Shown: positions 54,605 through 64,000 of the stretch, in pieces
Position numbering within the stretch: position 1 is the first letter of the stretch
Layout of the letters: every line of letters starts with the position of its first letter
DNA from: Adineta vaga
Lineage: Eukaryota > Rotifera
Reading direction: 5' to 3'
DNA: 64,000 nt
Assembly (NCBI GenBank): GCA_021613535.1
Contig: CP075493.1
Span: 7,874,001 to 7,938,000 of the forward strand
Program-made: the position numbers and the translations under genes
Notes under the pieces: generated by a model
What the model was told of the DNA's origin: nothing
The model's input: only the letters and a program-made list of their open reading frames with translations
The model's database searches: none

Positions 54605-56448
54605 ATTAGATTCTAAAAATATAGAGATAGTCTATAGAATAAAAAGCCGTGTTCTCCGATTTCTACATGAAAGAATAGTGCGCGCATATTTAAAACCTGA
54701 TTTAATGTGAAGGTAAAAAAGAAGAAATAATAAAATCGAAATTGTTGCGACGATAAGTCTTCTCACAAAAGATCTATTACTGCATTGAAAAGCAAACAAA
54801 AATCGATTTTCTTTTCTCTCTCTTTCTCAACAATCCATTCATCATCTAAAATCAAATCAATAGATTGATCATAAGTTAAGATAAGAAGAAAAATGTATGT
54901 CTCTGTAAAACAATACATTGATGCTTGAGAAAATGAAAAGAATAACAAAACTGTAGGCATGAAAAAGAAAAATTTCTCACAAATTCACCATAATCATTAC
55001 ATCTGACATTTTCGGGGCGAGTAGCATCGTCAAGTATTTTTACAAAAGCAGTGAAATATGCATCTTATTGGAATGAAAATGTCTGAATGGATATGGATTG
55101 AGTTAAGAAGAGAAGGAAGAATGATGATTCTTTTATGGTAGAATCAGGATGTTACAAGAATGAACCAATCGCTCGTTTACAAATGATGGCGCCTTACTTT
55201 AATGTAAGAAAGAAAGAAAGACTATACTGCATAAACTTTTTTTTATTACAGAACTGAATGAAATATTTTTTCAGAGTTTTACAATGTATTTATCATCTCA
55301 TATAAGTAGAAAAACAGTACAAAATTTATCGATTCAGTTAAATGAAACAAAGTTGATACAAACATGTTCGTTTCAATAGCTTATGATTATTATAAATATA
55401 CTTTTTGTCACACTTCATTGAATCGATATCATTGTTCATATGACTCATGTTCATGACCGTCTAGAACTTGAAAGTATAACGTTCTTAATGAGAAAACTAT
55501 TCAAATTAATGTTTTTTTTTTATATGAAAAAAAGAAAAGGAGTGTTAATTTGTGATCTAATATCGAATTTACAGCATATGAGAAAAAAAGAATTTCAGTT
55601 GATTGTAAGAGACACTTCAATTCCGGAAAAAAGTTTTCTCTTATTTTCAAAGTATTTTCAATGGAATCCTATAGAAATAAAAACTCTCGAGAAGTTCGAA
55701 GAAATGTATGATTTTTGTTTTTTACTCAAACATCGCAATAGAATATTCATTAATGTTTTGTAATATATATTAATCAGCAGAATTCATAGTTATACTCTCT
55801 ACACGTACGAATAATAAAATCCTTAGAGATATCATATTGAAGAAAGTGTGAAAAGACTCAAGGAGAAACAATTCTTGTTCGTTTCAATAGAAACTCTTCG
55901 AAAATATCTTGAATTTTAAACCATGTTATATGTCTGTAAAGTGAAATTATTTTTCTTTAAAAATAAATCTTTGTGTTTGAAAATCAAACGTCGTTTAATT
56001 ATCCGTAACAAAAATGATCTTTTATTTATATATGATAAAAGTCTTTTTTTCTTTCTTTTTTCTTTATTTTAATTGAATAAAACAAATAAAAAATTTATCA
56101 TTGCAAGACACACATCGTTCAAGTAATAATGTGAAGAATCGTCATTAGTGGAAGTAGTCATAATAGCAAACAGAAAAAAGTAAAGGGAGAAAGAGAGAGA
56201 CAGAGAGAGAGAAAATGAGGAAAAAAACGGTAGGTCTCTTGTGACAAGAACCATTTCTATCCAAATCAATTTTTTTTCTAAGACAAGAAAATTACTAATG
56301 TAGTCGAACGAGACAAAGAGAAAATAGAAAAAAAAACTAGAATTGAGATCCTGGTTATATTTTTGTATAAGTAGAGAGAAAACGACTCTCTTCCTTTTTT
56401 ATTTTATATTATTCATTTCAATTGACGTTTATATAATAGAAAGAAAAT
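54605..56448. other. Divergent CTR1/K2P upstream region
   Basis: 1.84 kb shared upstream region. A 107-codon frame near 55440-55763 lacks coding character and known motifs. GA-rich runs occur near 56188-56213. Nothing else was recognised. Confidence 0.5.
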
Positions 56449-58164
56449 ATGTTAGCCTATCATGATGCATCGGCTGCATTCGGAGGAATTCGTCGAAATG
56501 ACTTGTCATCATCGGATAATTATGGAGGTTATCCCAAGCAGCGTCGTCAAAATGAACTTGATGAATTAGAAACATCGAAATTTCGGCAATGTTTGAAAAA
56601 GACAACCAAATTTCTTTTTTCACATATTGGTTTAGTTGGTCTTGTTGTTGTCTATGCTGTTGCTGGTGGATTTCTTTTTCAATTATTAGAAGAACGTCAA
56701 GAAAGATATAATTGTCAAGAAGCTTATGGCGATCAGATTGTTCAAATAACTAAATTGAAACAAAAATTAGTGAGCTATATTCAACATAATACAACATCAG
56801 CAGCAAGTTCAACTAATGGAAAAGATAATGCGACTATTGCTTTAGCAAAAATTGGTTCAATGCTATATGAATATCGTGAATTTGTTATTCATGCAAGTTC
56901 AAGATATCGATATTATGGAGATGATTGTACATTATCAAATAAATGGACTTTTGCGAATTCATTACTTTTTGCTATTACAATTATGACAACAATTGGTTAT
57001 GGTAATGTTACGTAAGTTGAATCATTTGAAAACACAAAAAAGAGAAAATAAAATTTCTGTTTTATTCTTTATTTTTGCTAGACCAACAACATGTAAGTTT
57101 AATAGAAAGTGGTTCTTCATCAATTTTAATATAAATTTTCTAGGGGAAGGTCAATTATGTTGTATCTGCTTTGCAACAATAGGTATACCAATTTTTCTTC
57201 TGTGTGTCGCAAATATAAGTGGGGTACTTGGTGAAATGTTTCGTTTTATATATGCAAAAATCATCTGTGCACCATGTACATTAATGAAACGACGTCGTGC
57301 AACAGCCCGTAAAGCTAAAGAAGAAGAAGAAAATGGCACAAGTACAAATCCTGTGGTATGGTCAGCTCAAGATGATATTAAGAAAAATTCAATAAAACCA
57401 CCAATCAATGCCACAGGCATTGCTAATGATGTGGATGATGATATTCAACGAGAAAATCAACGTGTTGCTGTACCATTAACAGTAACCATGGTTATCATTG
57501 CTGCTTATATTTGGATTGGTTCTGTCTTATTTCATAATTTTGAAGGATGGTCAATGACAGAAGCTGGCTATTTTTGTTTTATTACATTAGGTAAGATCAT
57601 TGAATGAATTTTATAATAAAAAATTTCGTTTTCTTTTATGTAGCAACTATTGGCTTTGGTGATTTTGTAAGTCATTGAAATAGAAGACAAAGAATAGGTT
57701 TGATTGAATAATAATTTTAGGTTCCTGGTCAACGTAAAGATGATCCAAATGCTAGTGCAAAACTTATTCTTGGAGCTATTTATGTTCTCTTTGGTATGGC
57801 CATCTTAGCTATGTGTTTTGATTTAATGCAAGAGGAAATTGTCGCTAAATTTCGTTGGATTGGAACAAAAGTTGGTATTATTGAAAATGAAGATGAAAAC
57901 AATAGTCAAATAGATCGTAATTCAGAAAAGCAAGATAAACGAAATTCAACAATATCTGTACCACATGATGATCCTAATGGTGGAATGATGACAAAACGTA
58001 CTATAATTGATGATGATGGCAATGATTTACCAAGAGATCATAGTTCAAGTTCAGCACGAAAAACAAGTCCAAGAAATAATATTGCTCGTGTTCATCCATT
58101 AGAAGAAAATACATCAAATGAAGCTACTCTTCATCAACGTATTGGTTCTTCAAAAGCAAGTTGA
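56449..58164 (+). CDS. Two-pore-domain potassium channel (K2P)
   Basis: Exons 56449..57011, 57082..57092, 57144..57590, 57644..57666 and 57721..58164 join in phase to 495 aa. The layout is four membrane helices with two pore loops. M1 (GLVGLVVVYAVAGGFLFQLL) leads into a long extracellular cap with sequons, then pore 1 with filter TIGYG (residues 181-185). M2 (CFATIGIPIFLLCVANISG), a basic cytosolic loop, M3 and pore 2 with TIGFG (342-346) follow, then M4 and a charged tail. K2P dimers carry background K+ current and set resting potential. The 11-nt second exon codes PTT after the first filter. The subtype cannot be assigned. An aataaa signal lies at 58189. Confidence 0.93.
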
Positions 58165-58868
58165 GCTTAATCTGACTATGTCATACTAAATAAACAATCA
58201 TTTACACGATATTTTTATTATTTATTTCCATCTTATTTGTGTGAAAACATTAACATATTTTATCCCTTTTTCAACAAATAAAGGATCTTACAAGCTTATT
58301 ATTGTGATAGTTTTCTTTATTTATTAAGAAACATAGTCCAGATATTTCACTATGATCTGATCGAATGTCGACAGACAATTATGCCAAGTATATGTTACTA
58401 GAGATGAATGATTCATCGTTCATGGTAGTCGATAAAATCGATACTTGAAAATATCAGACAATAAAATACGGGAGTCTATAGTCTATGTTTGTTTTAAATA
58501 CCTATCATCTATGCAAATAAAACAGAATGTCTTGTTATATTGGCATAATTAAAACTAATATTCTATTTTCGTCACTAATCATATAAACTGAATAGCTTGG
58601 TATATTTTTTGTTGACAATTGAGAAGGACACGTGTACAATAATAAATAAATCTTGTGAGATCATTCAGAATATCTTTTTGAAGAGTTGCATATTGAAATT
58701 ATGACAGACTTTAGGAACATCGTCAATAAAATTCATATTATTACAAAGATTTATTGGTAAATTAGTTATCGTCAACATTTATGTCTAAGAAAAAAATACA
58801 TCTATATATACACACACAACGTTAGTCTACTACGATAAACAAATAAACAACACGCATCTATGATTAAT
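58165..58868. other. Convergent intergenic region
   Basis: About 0.7 kb between the K2P and phosphoserine phosphatase stops. It contains the polyadenylation signal of the former and no supported gene. Confidence 0.55.
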
Positions 58869-59669
58869 TCAATTCGCTTTTATTTCAGTGGAAAATCTTT
58901 TCGTCGGTATATGTTGATGATGAACATTAGTTTGAGTCAGAGAATCAATTGAATCATGTCGAAATTCATCGATAAGTTCATAGAATGAATTAACAAACCA
59001 TGGGGCACTATCACGTACTTTTTCTCGAGTAATATTTCCGCCAAAACCAATGAAACCATCAGCATTTGCTTCCATATCAGTTGCACCATCACCAATCATA
59101 ATTAAACGTTTATAATTATACTTCTTCTTCAAATATTCTACAACAAGTCCTTTACCACCAGAATCCGATGTCATTTCATTTTCATCAAAGCCAGCATATG
59201 ATCCATCTGGATTAAATAATAAACGATTAGCAAAGACATTTGCTACTGGAATATTCAATTGTTCAGCAACAGGATCAACAATCGAATGAAAACCACCTGT
59301 AATTAAATAGACAGGAATTTGACGTTCATGTAATACACTGATTAATTTACTAATTCCATCAGTTAATTCGGATGGATGATGAATCAGAAATTGTTGTAGA
59401 GATTGAAGTGTTGGTTTAATAAGATTGAGACGTGCTTGTAATGCTGTACGAAAACTCATATTTCCACCCATAGCATTACGTGTAATAGCTTCAACTAATG
59501 AGCCGACTTGTTGAAATTTAGCTAATTCATCAATAGCTTCGTCAGTACAAACAGTCGAATCAACATCAAAACAAACACAATCAGCATTTAACCATAATTT
59601 ACGTATTAATTCATTTGTATCTGCTGATTCGACAGCAGAAGTCTGCTCTGTTAAGCTACGTTGTGTCAT
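58869..59669 (-). CDS. PSPH: Phosphoserine phosphatase
   Basis: A single-exon gene of 266 aa. It is a HAD-superfamily phosphatase that completes serine synthesis by hydrolysing phosphoserine in the cytosol. Motif I is DVDST (35-39; Asp35 nucleophile). The cap domain contains FRTALQARLNLI, motif II is ITGG (123-126), the motif III lysine lies near 173 (GGKG), and motif IV is GDGATD (193-198). The core ends in FVNSFYELIDEF, matching the human protein (225 aa). About 35 extra residues with a His-rich patch (VHHQHIPTKRF) extend the C-terminus. It is the only clearly intronless full-length enzyme gene here. Confidence 0.96.
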   Translation of the reverse strand: MTQRSLTEQTSAVESADTNELIRKLWLNADCVCFDVDSTVCTDEAIDELAKFQQVGSLVEAITRNAMGGNMSFRTALQARLNLIKPTLQSLQQFLIHHPSELTDGISKLISVLHERQIPVYLITGGFHSIVDPVAEQLNIPVANVFANRLLFNPDGSYAGFDENEMTSDSGGKGLVVEYLKKKYNYKRLIMIGDGATDMEANADGFIGFGGNITREKVRDSAPWFVNSFYELIDEFRHDSIDSLTQTNVHHQHIPTKRFSTEIKAN

Positions 59670-60199
59670 TCGTATTGAATACTACGTTATTTTACAAAAA
59701 GAAAAACAACGCTGAAGAAAATGATCAGTATCTATGTAAATAAAATAAGTAGTCTTCTTGCAATTGTCAACAAACAGAACGGACGAGAATGAGAAGCAAG
59801 AGAGAGAGAGAGAAAAAGAAAAGAATGGTACGGTTATTTTTGCACCAATCATTTTCCAATAATCATATGACTATTACCATGTGGTAGCACATTGGATCAT
59901 ATTTAACAGAAAAAAAGAAAACAATTTATGACCTTCATTTCGCGGTCATATCATTTCGGATGATGTAACGATAGAATATTTTAATGAATTGTTTCGATGT
60001 TTGACAATTCTAGTATTTACTAACACATTGAAAACGTGAAACTCATTTTAATTCGACAATTCTTTAAGAAAAAATGACTGTATCATCAAATGTTTAGTAT
60101 ATATTGTTGTTTATTCTTTATGTAAAGAAAAGTCAGATTCATTTTCATGTGTTAATTATTATTTCGTTCATCTATCTATGATTTATTTCAAATAACAAT
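59670..60199. other. Intergenic region between SET gene and PSPH
   Basis: 530 nt, AT-rich with a GA run near 59800-59813. No gene or acceptor adjacent to the PSPH ATG was seen. Confidence 0.5.
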
Positions 60200-61051
60200 T
60201 CAGTCTGTTTGTTGATACGGCATGAATCCAATACATGATGAACTTGAACAGTGGCATGGTTTTGAAAATTTGTCATCAACTATCGTTCCATAACTGTAGG
60301 ATAATTCTTCATGTTCTTGAATTTCTCTTAGAGTAAAAAATGCTAAACGTGGTGGTGTTGGTTGATCGATTCGAATTGGTACGATATGTAAATTTGGATT
60401 ACAACTATGATTTATAAATCGTGTCCAATTACCATAATAACGTGCATCAATAAATGTTTTAATAATTGATTGAGAATGATGTTCATTGTAGAGTAATAAA
60501 TAATTATGTTCAAATGTTTTTGTTTGTGCAATTCGACGATGTGCTTCTTCTTCTGAAAGAACTTCACCAACATATTCACCAATATATGTTCCTGATCGCT
60601 GAATAGGCTTGTTAATAATAACACCATTACCTTTGTTTGATGTAGATATAATTTGAACATTTTTTGATTGATCTTCTTGTTGACTAACACGATTCTGGCA
60701 TGTTTCTAATAGACAATCACATTCAGAATTACACTCCAATACAGGACCTAATTTATTGGAATTTAAACAACAATTGGAATCATAATTGAGACCAAAACGA
60801 GTTGCACATGAACAATTCGTACATGTATCTTCCGATGAACATAAACATCCTTCATATTGTTCATCTTCTTCATTAGTCGTTTGAATTAAACAAGAATCGA
60901 TATACTATGTAGAAATTAATATTAGTTTGTTTCATTTTATTTTTGAAAAAAGTTTAACAGAAAAAGAAAAACCATTTCCTACCACAAATGGTGTTTTTTC
61001 ATTTAAAGCTGCTGCTGTTGTTATGGTTTGTTGTTCAATTGTAGTTGTCAT
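60200..61051 (-). CDS. SETMAR-type SET-domain histone lysine methyltransferase
   Basis: Exons 61051..60983 and 60904..60200 (78-nt intron, phase 0) give 257 aa. A Cys-rich pre-SET region (CLCSSEDTCTNCSCATRFG, LECNSECDCLLETCQNRV) chelates zinc. The SET core has GTYIGEYVGEVLSEEEAHRR, TRFINHSCNPNLHIVPIRID (NHSCNPN at 188-194, SAM and pseudoknot site) and EELSYSYG. The post-SET cysteines are CHCSSSSC. The order and wording match the SET half of SETMAR and SUV39-like enzymes. No mariner transposase domain is attached. It probably methylates histone H3 or related lysines. Its ATG overlaps the stop of the upstream ORF (ATGA). Confidence 0.88.
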
Positions 61052-61389
61052 GATGATAATGGTAGAGTAAATGAAATAGCGGTTAGATCATTCGTTCGAA
61101 TCAATGCCGTTGGCATAGAACCAATTGGTGTTTGTAAATCTTGTACTAAGATTTGAGAAAAATTTGAATCTATACTAAGACAATGAGTAGCTTTTAATGA
61201 TGATTCACGATGAAAATCAAGTTCAATTGGTGAAATAGTTTTATTTTTCTGAAGATATTCAAGAACATTTAAAAAATGTGAACGTAATTCAGCACGTTTT
61301 TCTTGTTTAGACGACGAATTTTCTGGAGCTTGAGTAGCTAATGCATGACGATATGCTGCAAGACCGTCATCATTATCAATATTTGACAT
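61048..61389 (-). CDS. Unrecognised 113-aa ORF, first partner of the SET gene
   Basis: An intact frame from ATG to TGA with ordinary local codon use. The sequence has an Ala/Gln-rich start (AAYRHALATQAPENSSSKQE) and a predicted helix (LRSHFLNVLEYLQKNKTI). A C-terminal part with alternating hydrophobics follows (ILVQDLQTPIGSMPTALIRT). No domain was recognised. Its ATG directly follows a strong acceptor-like ttttatttcag-type site. Its stop shares four bases with the start of the SET gene. It may be a real small protein made from a dicistronic mRNA, or an N-terminal part of the SET protein joined by an unseen splice or frameshift. Confidence 0.55.
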   Translation of the reverse strand: MSNIDNDDGLAAYRHALATQAPENSSSKQEKRAELRSHFLNVLEYLQKNKTISPIELDFHRESSLKATHCLSIDSNFSQILVQDLQTPIGSMPTALIRTNDLTAISFTLPLSS

Positions 61390-61402
61390 CTGAAATAAAG
61401 GA
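61390..61402 (-). promoter_or_regulatory. Splice-acceptor-like site abutting the start codon
   Basis: On the minus strand a pyrimidine-rich stretch ends in CAG immediately before the ATG of the 113-aa ORF, 91 nt after the stop of the EF-hand gene. No cis donor for it is apparent in that gap. This is the geometry expected for spliced-leader addition within an operon. Confidence 0.45.
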
Positions 61403-61480
61403 ATATCTGTAACTTAATGAGTAAGCATACGTTTTTATTAGATTGAAAGTACAAGACTGAAAAGAATAGCTTCTGTTTAT

Positions 61481-62200
61481 TTAATACGGATGCATCGATG
61501 GTGGTTGATATCCTCCCGTATTTATACGTGAACAGGCATTCATATATTCATTAAAATCTAGAACTCCTGTTTGATTAGTATCGAAACGACGAAACGTTGC
61601 TTCAGATTCACGTTCAATATCCTGCCATGCCATGTTAAGTAATGAAGAAATAAAAAGTCTTCGAAAACCTTCACGATCAATTACACCATTTGGATTCGCA
61701 TAGTTATTAAATTCATATCGAAATCGTTCGACTTCTGGAATGGAAATTCCACTTTGATTAGAAATGGAAATATTGTTTTCATATACAGATGGATGCTGAT
61801 TATTTGAGAACAATGGTGCTGCTTGCGTTGGCTGCTGATTATTTGAGAACAATGGTGCTGCTTGCGTTGGCTGCTGTTGTGCATATTGTGGCGATGGTTG
61901 TTGCATATACTGCGGTTGTTGCATATACTGCGGTTGCTGCATATACTGTGGTTGTTGCTGCTGCATATATTGTGGTTGTTGCTGCATATATTGTGGTTGT
62001 TGCTGCATATACTGTGGTTGTTGCTGCATATACTGTGGTTGTTGCTGCATATATTGAGCTGGTTGTTGTACATATTGTGGTTGCTGTGCGTACTGAGGTT
62101 GTTGTTGAGCAATAGGTCGTTGCTGAGCAGCTGGAGCTCCTGTGCCTGGTTTTGGAGTTTTTGCGAACACTCCTTTTATTCTTTGAAAAAAAGTACTCAT
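61481..62200 (-). CDS. EF-hand protein with Gln/Pro/Tyr-rich repeat region
   Basis: A single-exon frame of 239 aa. After a short basic N-terminus (MSTFFQRIKGVFAKTPKPG), residues about 25-115 are tandem QQPQYMQ-type repeats. Two identical 13-residue units (QPTQAAPLFSNNQ) follow. The C-terminal third is an EF-hand pair: a degenerate loop (YANPNGVIDREGFRRLF) and a canonical one, DTNQTGVLDFNE at 207-218, with good calcium ligands. It resembles ALG-2/neurocalcin-type calcium sensors with a disordered Q-rich front. The role is unknown; calcium-dependent binding is likely. It is the upstream member of a tight same-strand cluster. Confidence 0.75.
   Translation of the reverse strand: MSTFFQRIKGVFAKTPKPGTGAPAAQQRPIAQQQPQYAQQPQYVQQPAQYMQQQPQYMQQQPQYMQQQPQYMQQQPQYMQQQQPQYMQQPQYMQQPQYMQQPSPQYAQQQPTQAAPLFSNNQQPTQAAPLFSNNQHPSVYENNISISNQSGISIPEVERFRYEFNNYANPNGVIDREGFRRLFISSLLNMAWQDIERESEATFRRFDTNQTGVLDFNEYMNACSRINTGGYQPPSMHPY
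61794..61871. repeat. Perfect 39-bp tandem duplication
   Basis: Two identical 39-bp units (61794-61832 and 61833-61871) within the EF-hand gene encode the same 13 residues twice. Complete identity points to a recent origin or gene conversion. Confidence 0.97.
61889..62100. repeat. Coding minisatellite of 12-21 bp units
   Basis: A tandem array built on a CAACAACCACAATATATGCAG-like coding unit (minus strand) specifies the QQPQYMQ repeats of the EF-hand protein. Units differ slightly in length and at synonymous sites. Confidence 0.93.
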
Positions 62201-63487
62201 AATTAGTGCGTATTAGGAAATATGTTTACGCTGTGAACCCCGATATCACCACGTGATTAACAATTGTTAGTGATAGTGTTTTTTTCATCTTACGTTGAGA
62301 TATATCATCCGTAACAGAGGATAAAAATGACTGTTCTGTTACAAGGTAAAACCTACTCACATGAAACTATTTTATGTTAGCGGTTTGCTACATATGCTCT
62401 AATCATTAACGATTAATTTCAATAAATTACTGAACAGAAAATAGCACGTAAAAAAATTCTGCACAGAGACAGAGCGCATGAATAATCCAACAATAAATGG
62501 TCATGCTGCTTAACAAATAGTAAAATTTTATTTATGAAACAAATCAGTGGTGTCATCTATTGACGAGTTAAATTCTTTTCGCAAACTTTATTAGTTCATT
62601 ATGAATAAAATTTAATAGTAGATATGCTCAAAGTTTGCAATGTATACTAATTAACTCGTTGCTACTTTTACGTTGACGTTTGATTTTCAGATTTGAATCC
62701 AAATTACTCTTTATCATAGTTTTGCATTTTTTAAGAATGGAACCATGTATTCAAATATAACTGAGAAAGTATAATGTATCCTAGTTTTATTAAAAACAAC
62801 TATCTGTCATCTCATAAGATCGCAACTAATATGTAGATCGAAATACATAGTATTTACTTTCTTTCGGATACTATCGTGTATCTTATTGTTTGACGGTTCA
62901 GTTGTATACGTACGAATAATTATGAGAAAATTGGAACAAATATAAAAATAAAACAAATAAGATTCAAAAAGTAAGTCATCGATAACAACTTATACAATGC
63001 TAATAAATACGATCAAAAGACATGTTTTAAGATACTAACTTTCTCTGTATACATGTATATAACTGGAAGAATTACTTTTGATTTTTGAATTTTCTCGGAA
63101 GATTTCTATATTAAATCGTTGATTTCTACAATAATCAATTGACAAAATATCTCTCAGTCAAAGTATGTTTTTGTATTCATTCGTAAGTTTCCGAGACTTC
63201 TATTGTATTTTCTATGATTTGGATCGATAGATGTCATGAGTGAGAAGTGCTTATTCTATTGATAGGTTAAATAAGAGAACGTTTTCATCCAAACAACATA
63301 AGATATTACTGTTCGCGTACTGTATGGACTTATCGATTGACATCATAGTTCATATAGATCAATTAGGCTAGTAGAATTTTAGATCCTATGAATCGATTAG
63401 AACTATCTAATTAATTATTTGGATAATATTGAGAAATATATTTGTTGAATTAATCCAAATTTGATATTTTATAATTTTAGAAGAAAT
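62201..63487. other. Divergent intergenic region
   Basis: 1.3 kb between the EF-hand gene and DDX49. AT-rich, no supported gene. An acceptor-like ttttag at 63480 lies 7 nt before the DDX49 ATG. Confidence 0.5.
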
Positions 63488-63970
63488 ATGAGTGATAGTG
63501 AAACAGAAACGCAATTACGGAAAGATTTTGTAGAATCATCATCATTTGATTCATTACCATTGAAAAAATGGTTGAAAGATCAATGTCGTCTACTTGGATT
63601 TGATAATCCAACTCCTGTTCAACATTCATGTATTCCACGTATTCTTGAAGGTATATTTAATTCTTTCTTTTATCGAAAATGTTTATTTTATTCTTATTCT
63701 TATTTGTAGGTCAAGATATTTTAGCATGTGCAAAAACTGGATCGGGTAAAACAGCAGCATTTGCTTTACCTATTCTCGATGTACTTAGTGATGATATCTA
63801 TGGTATTTTTGCACTGGTTCTTACACCGACACGGTATATTTTAGTGTAAAAGTAAAAATACATGTTGTTTTAATCTTTAACTAGAGAACTAGCATATCAA
63901 ATTGCTGATCAATTTCGAGTCTTTGGTAAACCATTAGGTTTAAAAGACTGTGTCATTACCGGTGGAATGG
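63488..63970 (+). CDS. DDX49: DEAD-box RNA helicase DDX49/Dbp8, N-terminal part
   Basis: Exons 63488..63650, 63710..63833 and 63885..63970 join in phase; the gene continues past the window. Visible DEAD-box parts are the Q motif region ([20 protein letters not shown]), motif [12 protein letters not shown], motif Ia [10 protein letters not shown] and the GG motif (ITGGM). DDX49-specific wording includes [20 protein letters not shown] and [15 protein letters not shown]. Dbp8/DDX49 works in the nucleolus on small-subunit rRNA processing. The DEAD box itself lies outside the window, so catalytic completeness cannot be judged. Confidence 0.93.
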
Positions 63971-64000
63971 GTAAGTGAATATTCATTCTATTAATTTACT

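Noticed and set aside
55440-55763. 107-codon frame upstream of the K2P gene
   Set aside because: Lys/Phe-rich composition follows the local AT bias; there is no domain, no splice context and no nearby polyadenylation signal that would set it apart from chance.
60200-61051. A complete SETMAR transposase fusion
   Set aside because: The SET protein matches the SET half of SETMAR, but no mariner transposase frame follows within the window.
61789-62206. Long plus-strand frames rich in Val/Ala and Leu/His across the EF-hand gene
   Set aside because: They are antisense readings of the Q-rich repeat array; the minus-strand frame has the EF-hand domain and the proper start.

Overview
The window is AT-rich eukaryotic nuclear DNA from a small metazoan. 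It holds about 22 protein-coding genes or gene parts with animal orthologues (AKAP10, LRWD1, TRMT5, UBL5, CFAP20, CaMKII, SLC31A1, PIGM, PSPH, DDX49, a Snail factor). Most introns are 45-70 nt with strict GT..AG ends, so nearly every gene could be assembled exon by exon with matching phases. Tiny introns, AT-rich coding sequence, acceptor-like sites placed against start codons and compact same-strand gene pairs fit a bdelloid rotifer. That assignment is inference. No virus, complete transposon, CRISPR array, rRNA or tRNA was recognised.

Layout, 0-17 kb: the 3' end of a Cys-loop-like receptor channel (+); AKAP10 followed by LRWD1 (-); a secreted GH16-like/ricin-lectin protein (-); a core-2/I-branching GlcNAc transferase (+); and a formin followed by the tRNA m1G37 methylase TRMT5 (-). 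17-26 kb: a two-pass membrane protein (+), a Snail-family zinc-finger factor (+), a gene-poor 3.9 kb stretch, and PIGM (+). 28-34 kb: an hnRNP A/B protein, a bHLH factor and an unrecognised basic protein (all -).

38-52 kb: a tyrosine-kinase-like pseudokinase (+), a Cys-rich tail whose 5' end is unresolved (+), UBL5 (-), a 21-exon CaMKII gene (+) and CFAP20 (+). 53-64 kb: CTR1 copper transporter (-), a two-pore K+ channel with an 11-nt microexon (+), phosphoserine phosphatase (-), a tight three-ORF cluster on the minus strand (EF-hand protein, unknown 113-aa ORF, SETMAR-type SET methyltransferase), and the start of DDX49 (+), cut by the window edge.

The genes do not form one pathway; they are housekeeping, signalling and developmental genes. 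The observations most worth following are the EF-hand/ORF/SET cluster with an ATGA stop-start overlap and a splice acceptor touching the middle ATG (a possible spliced-leader operon), the pseudokinase that has lost both catalytic aspartate motifs, the GH16-like protein lacking its nucleophile, and an exon-pair duplication inside the formin gene.
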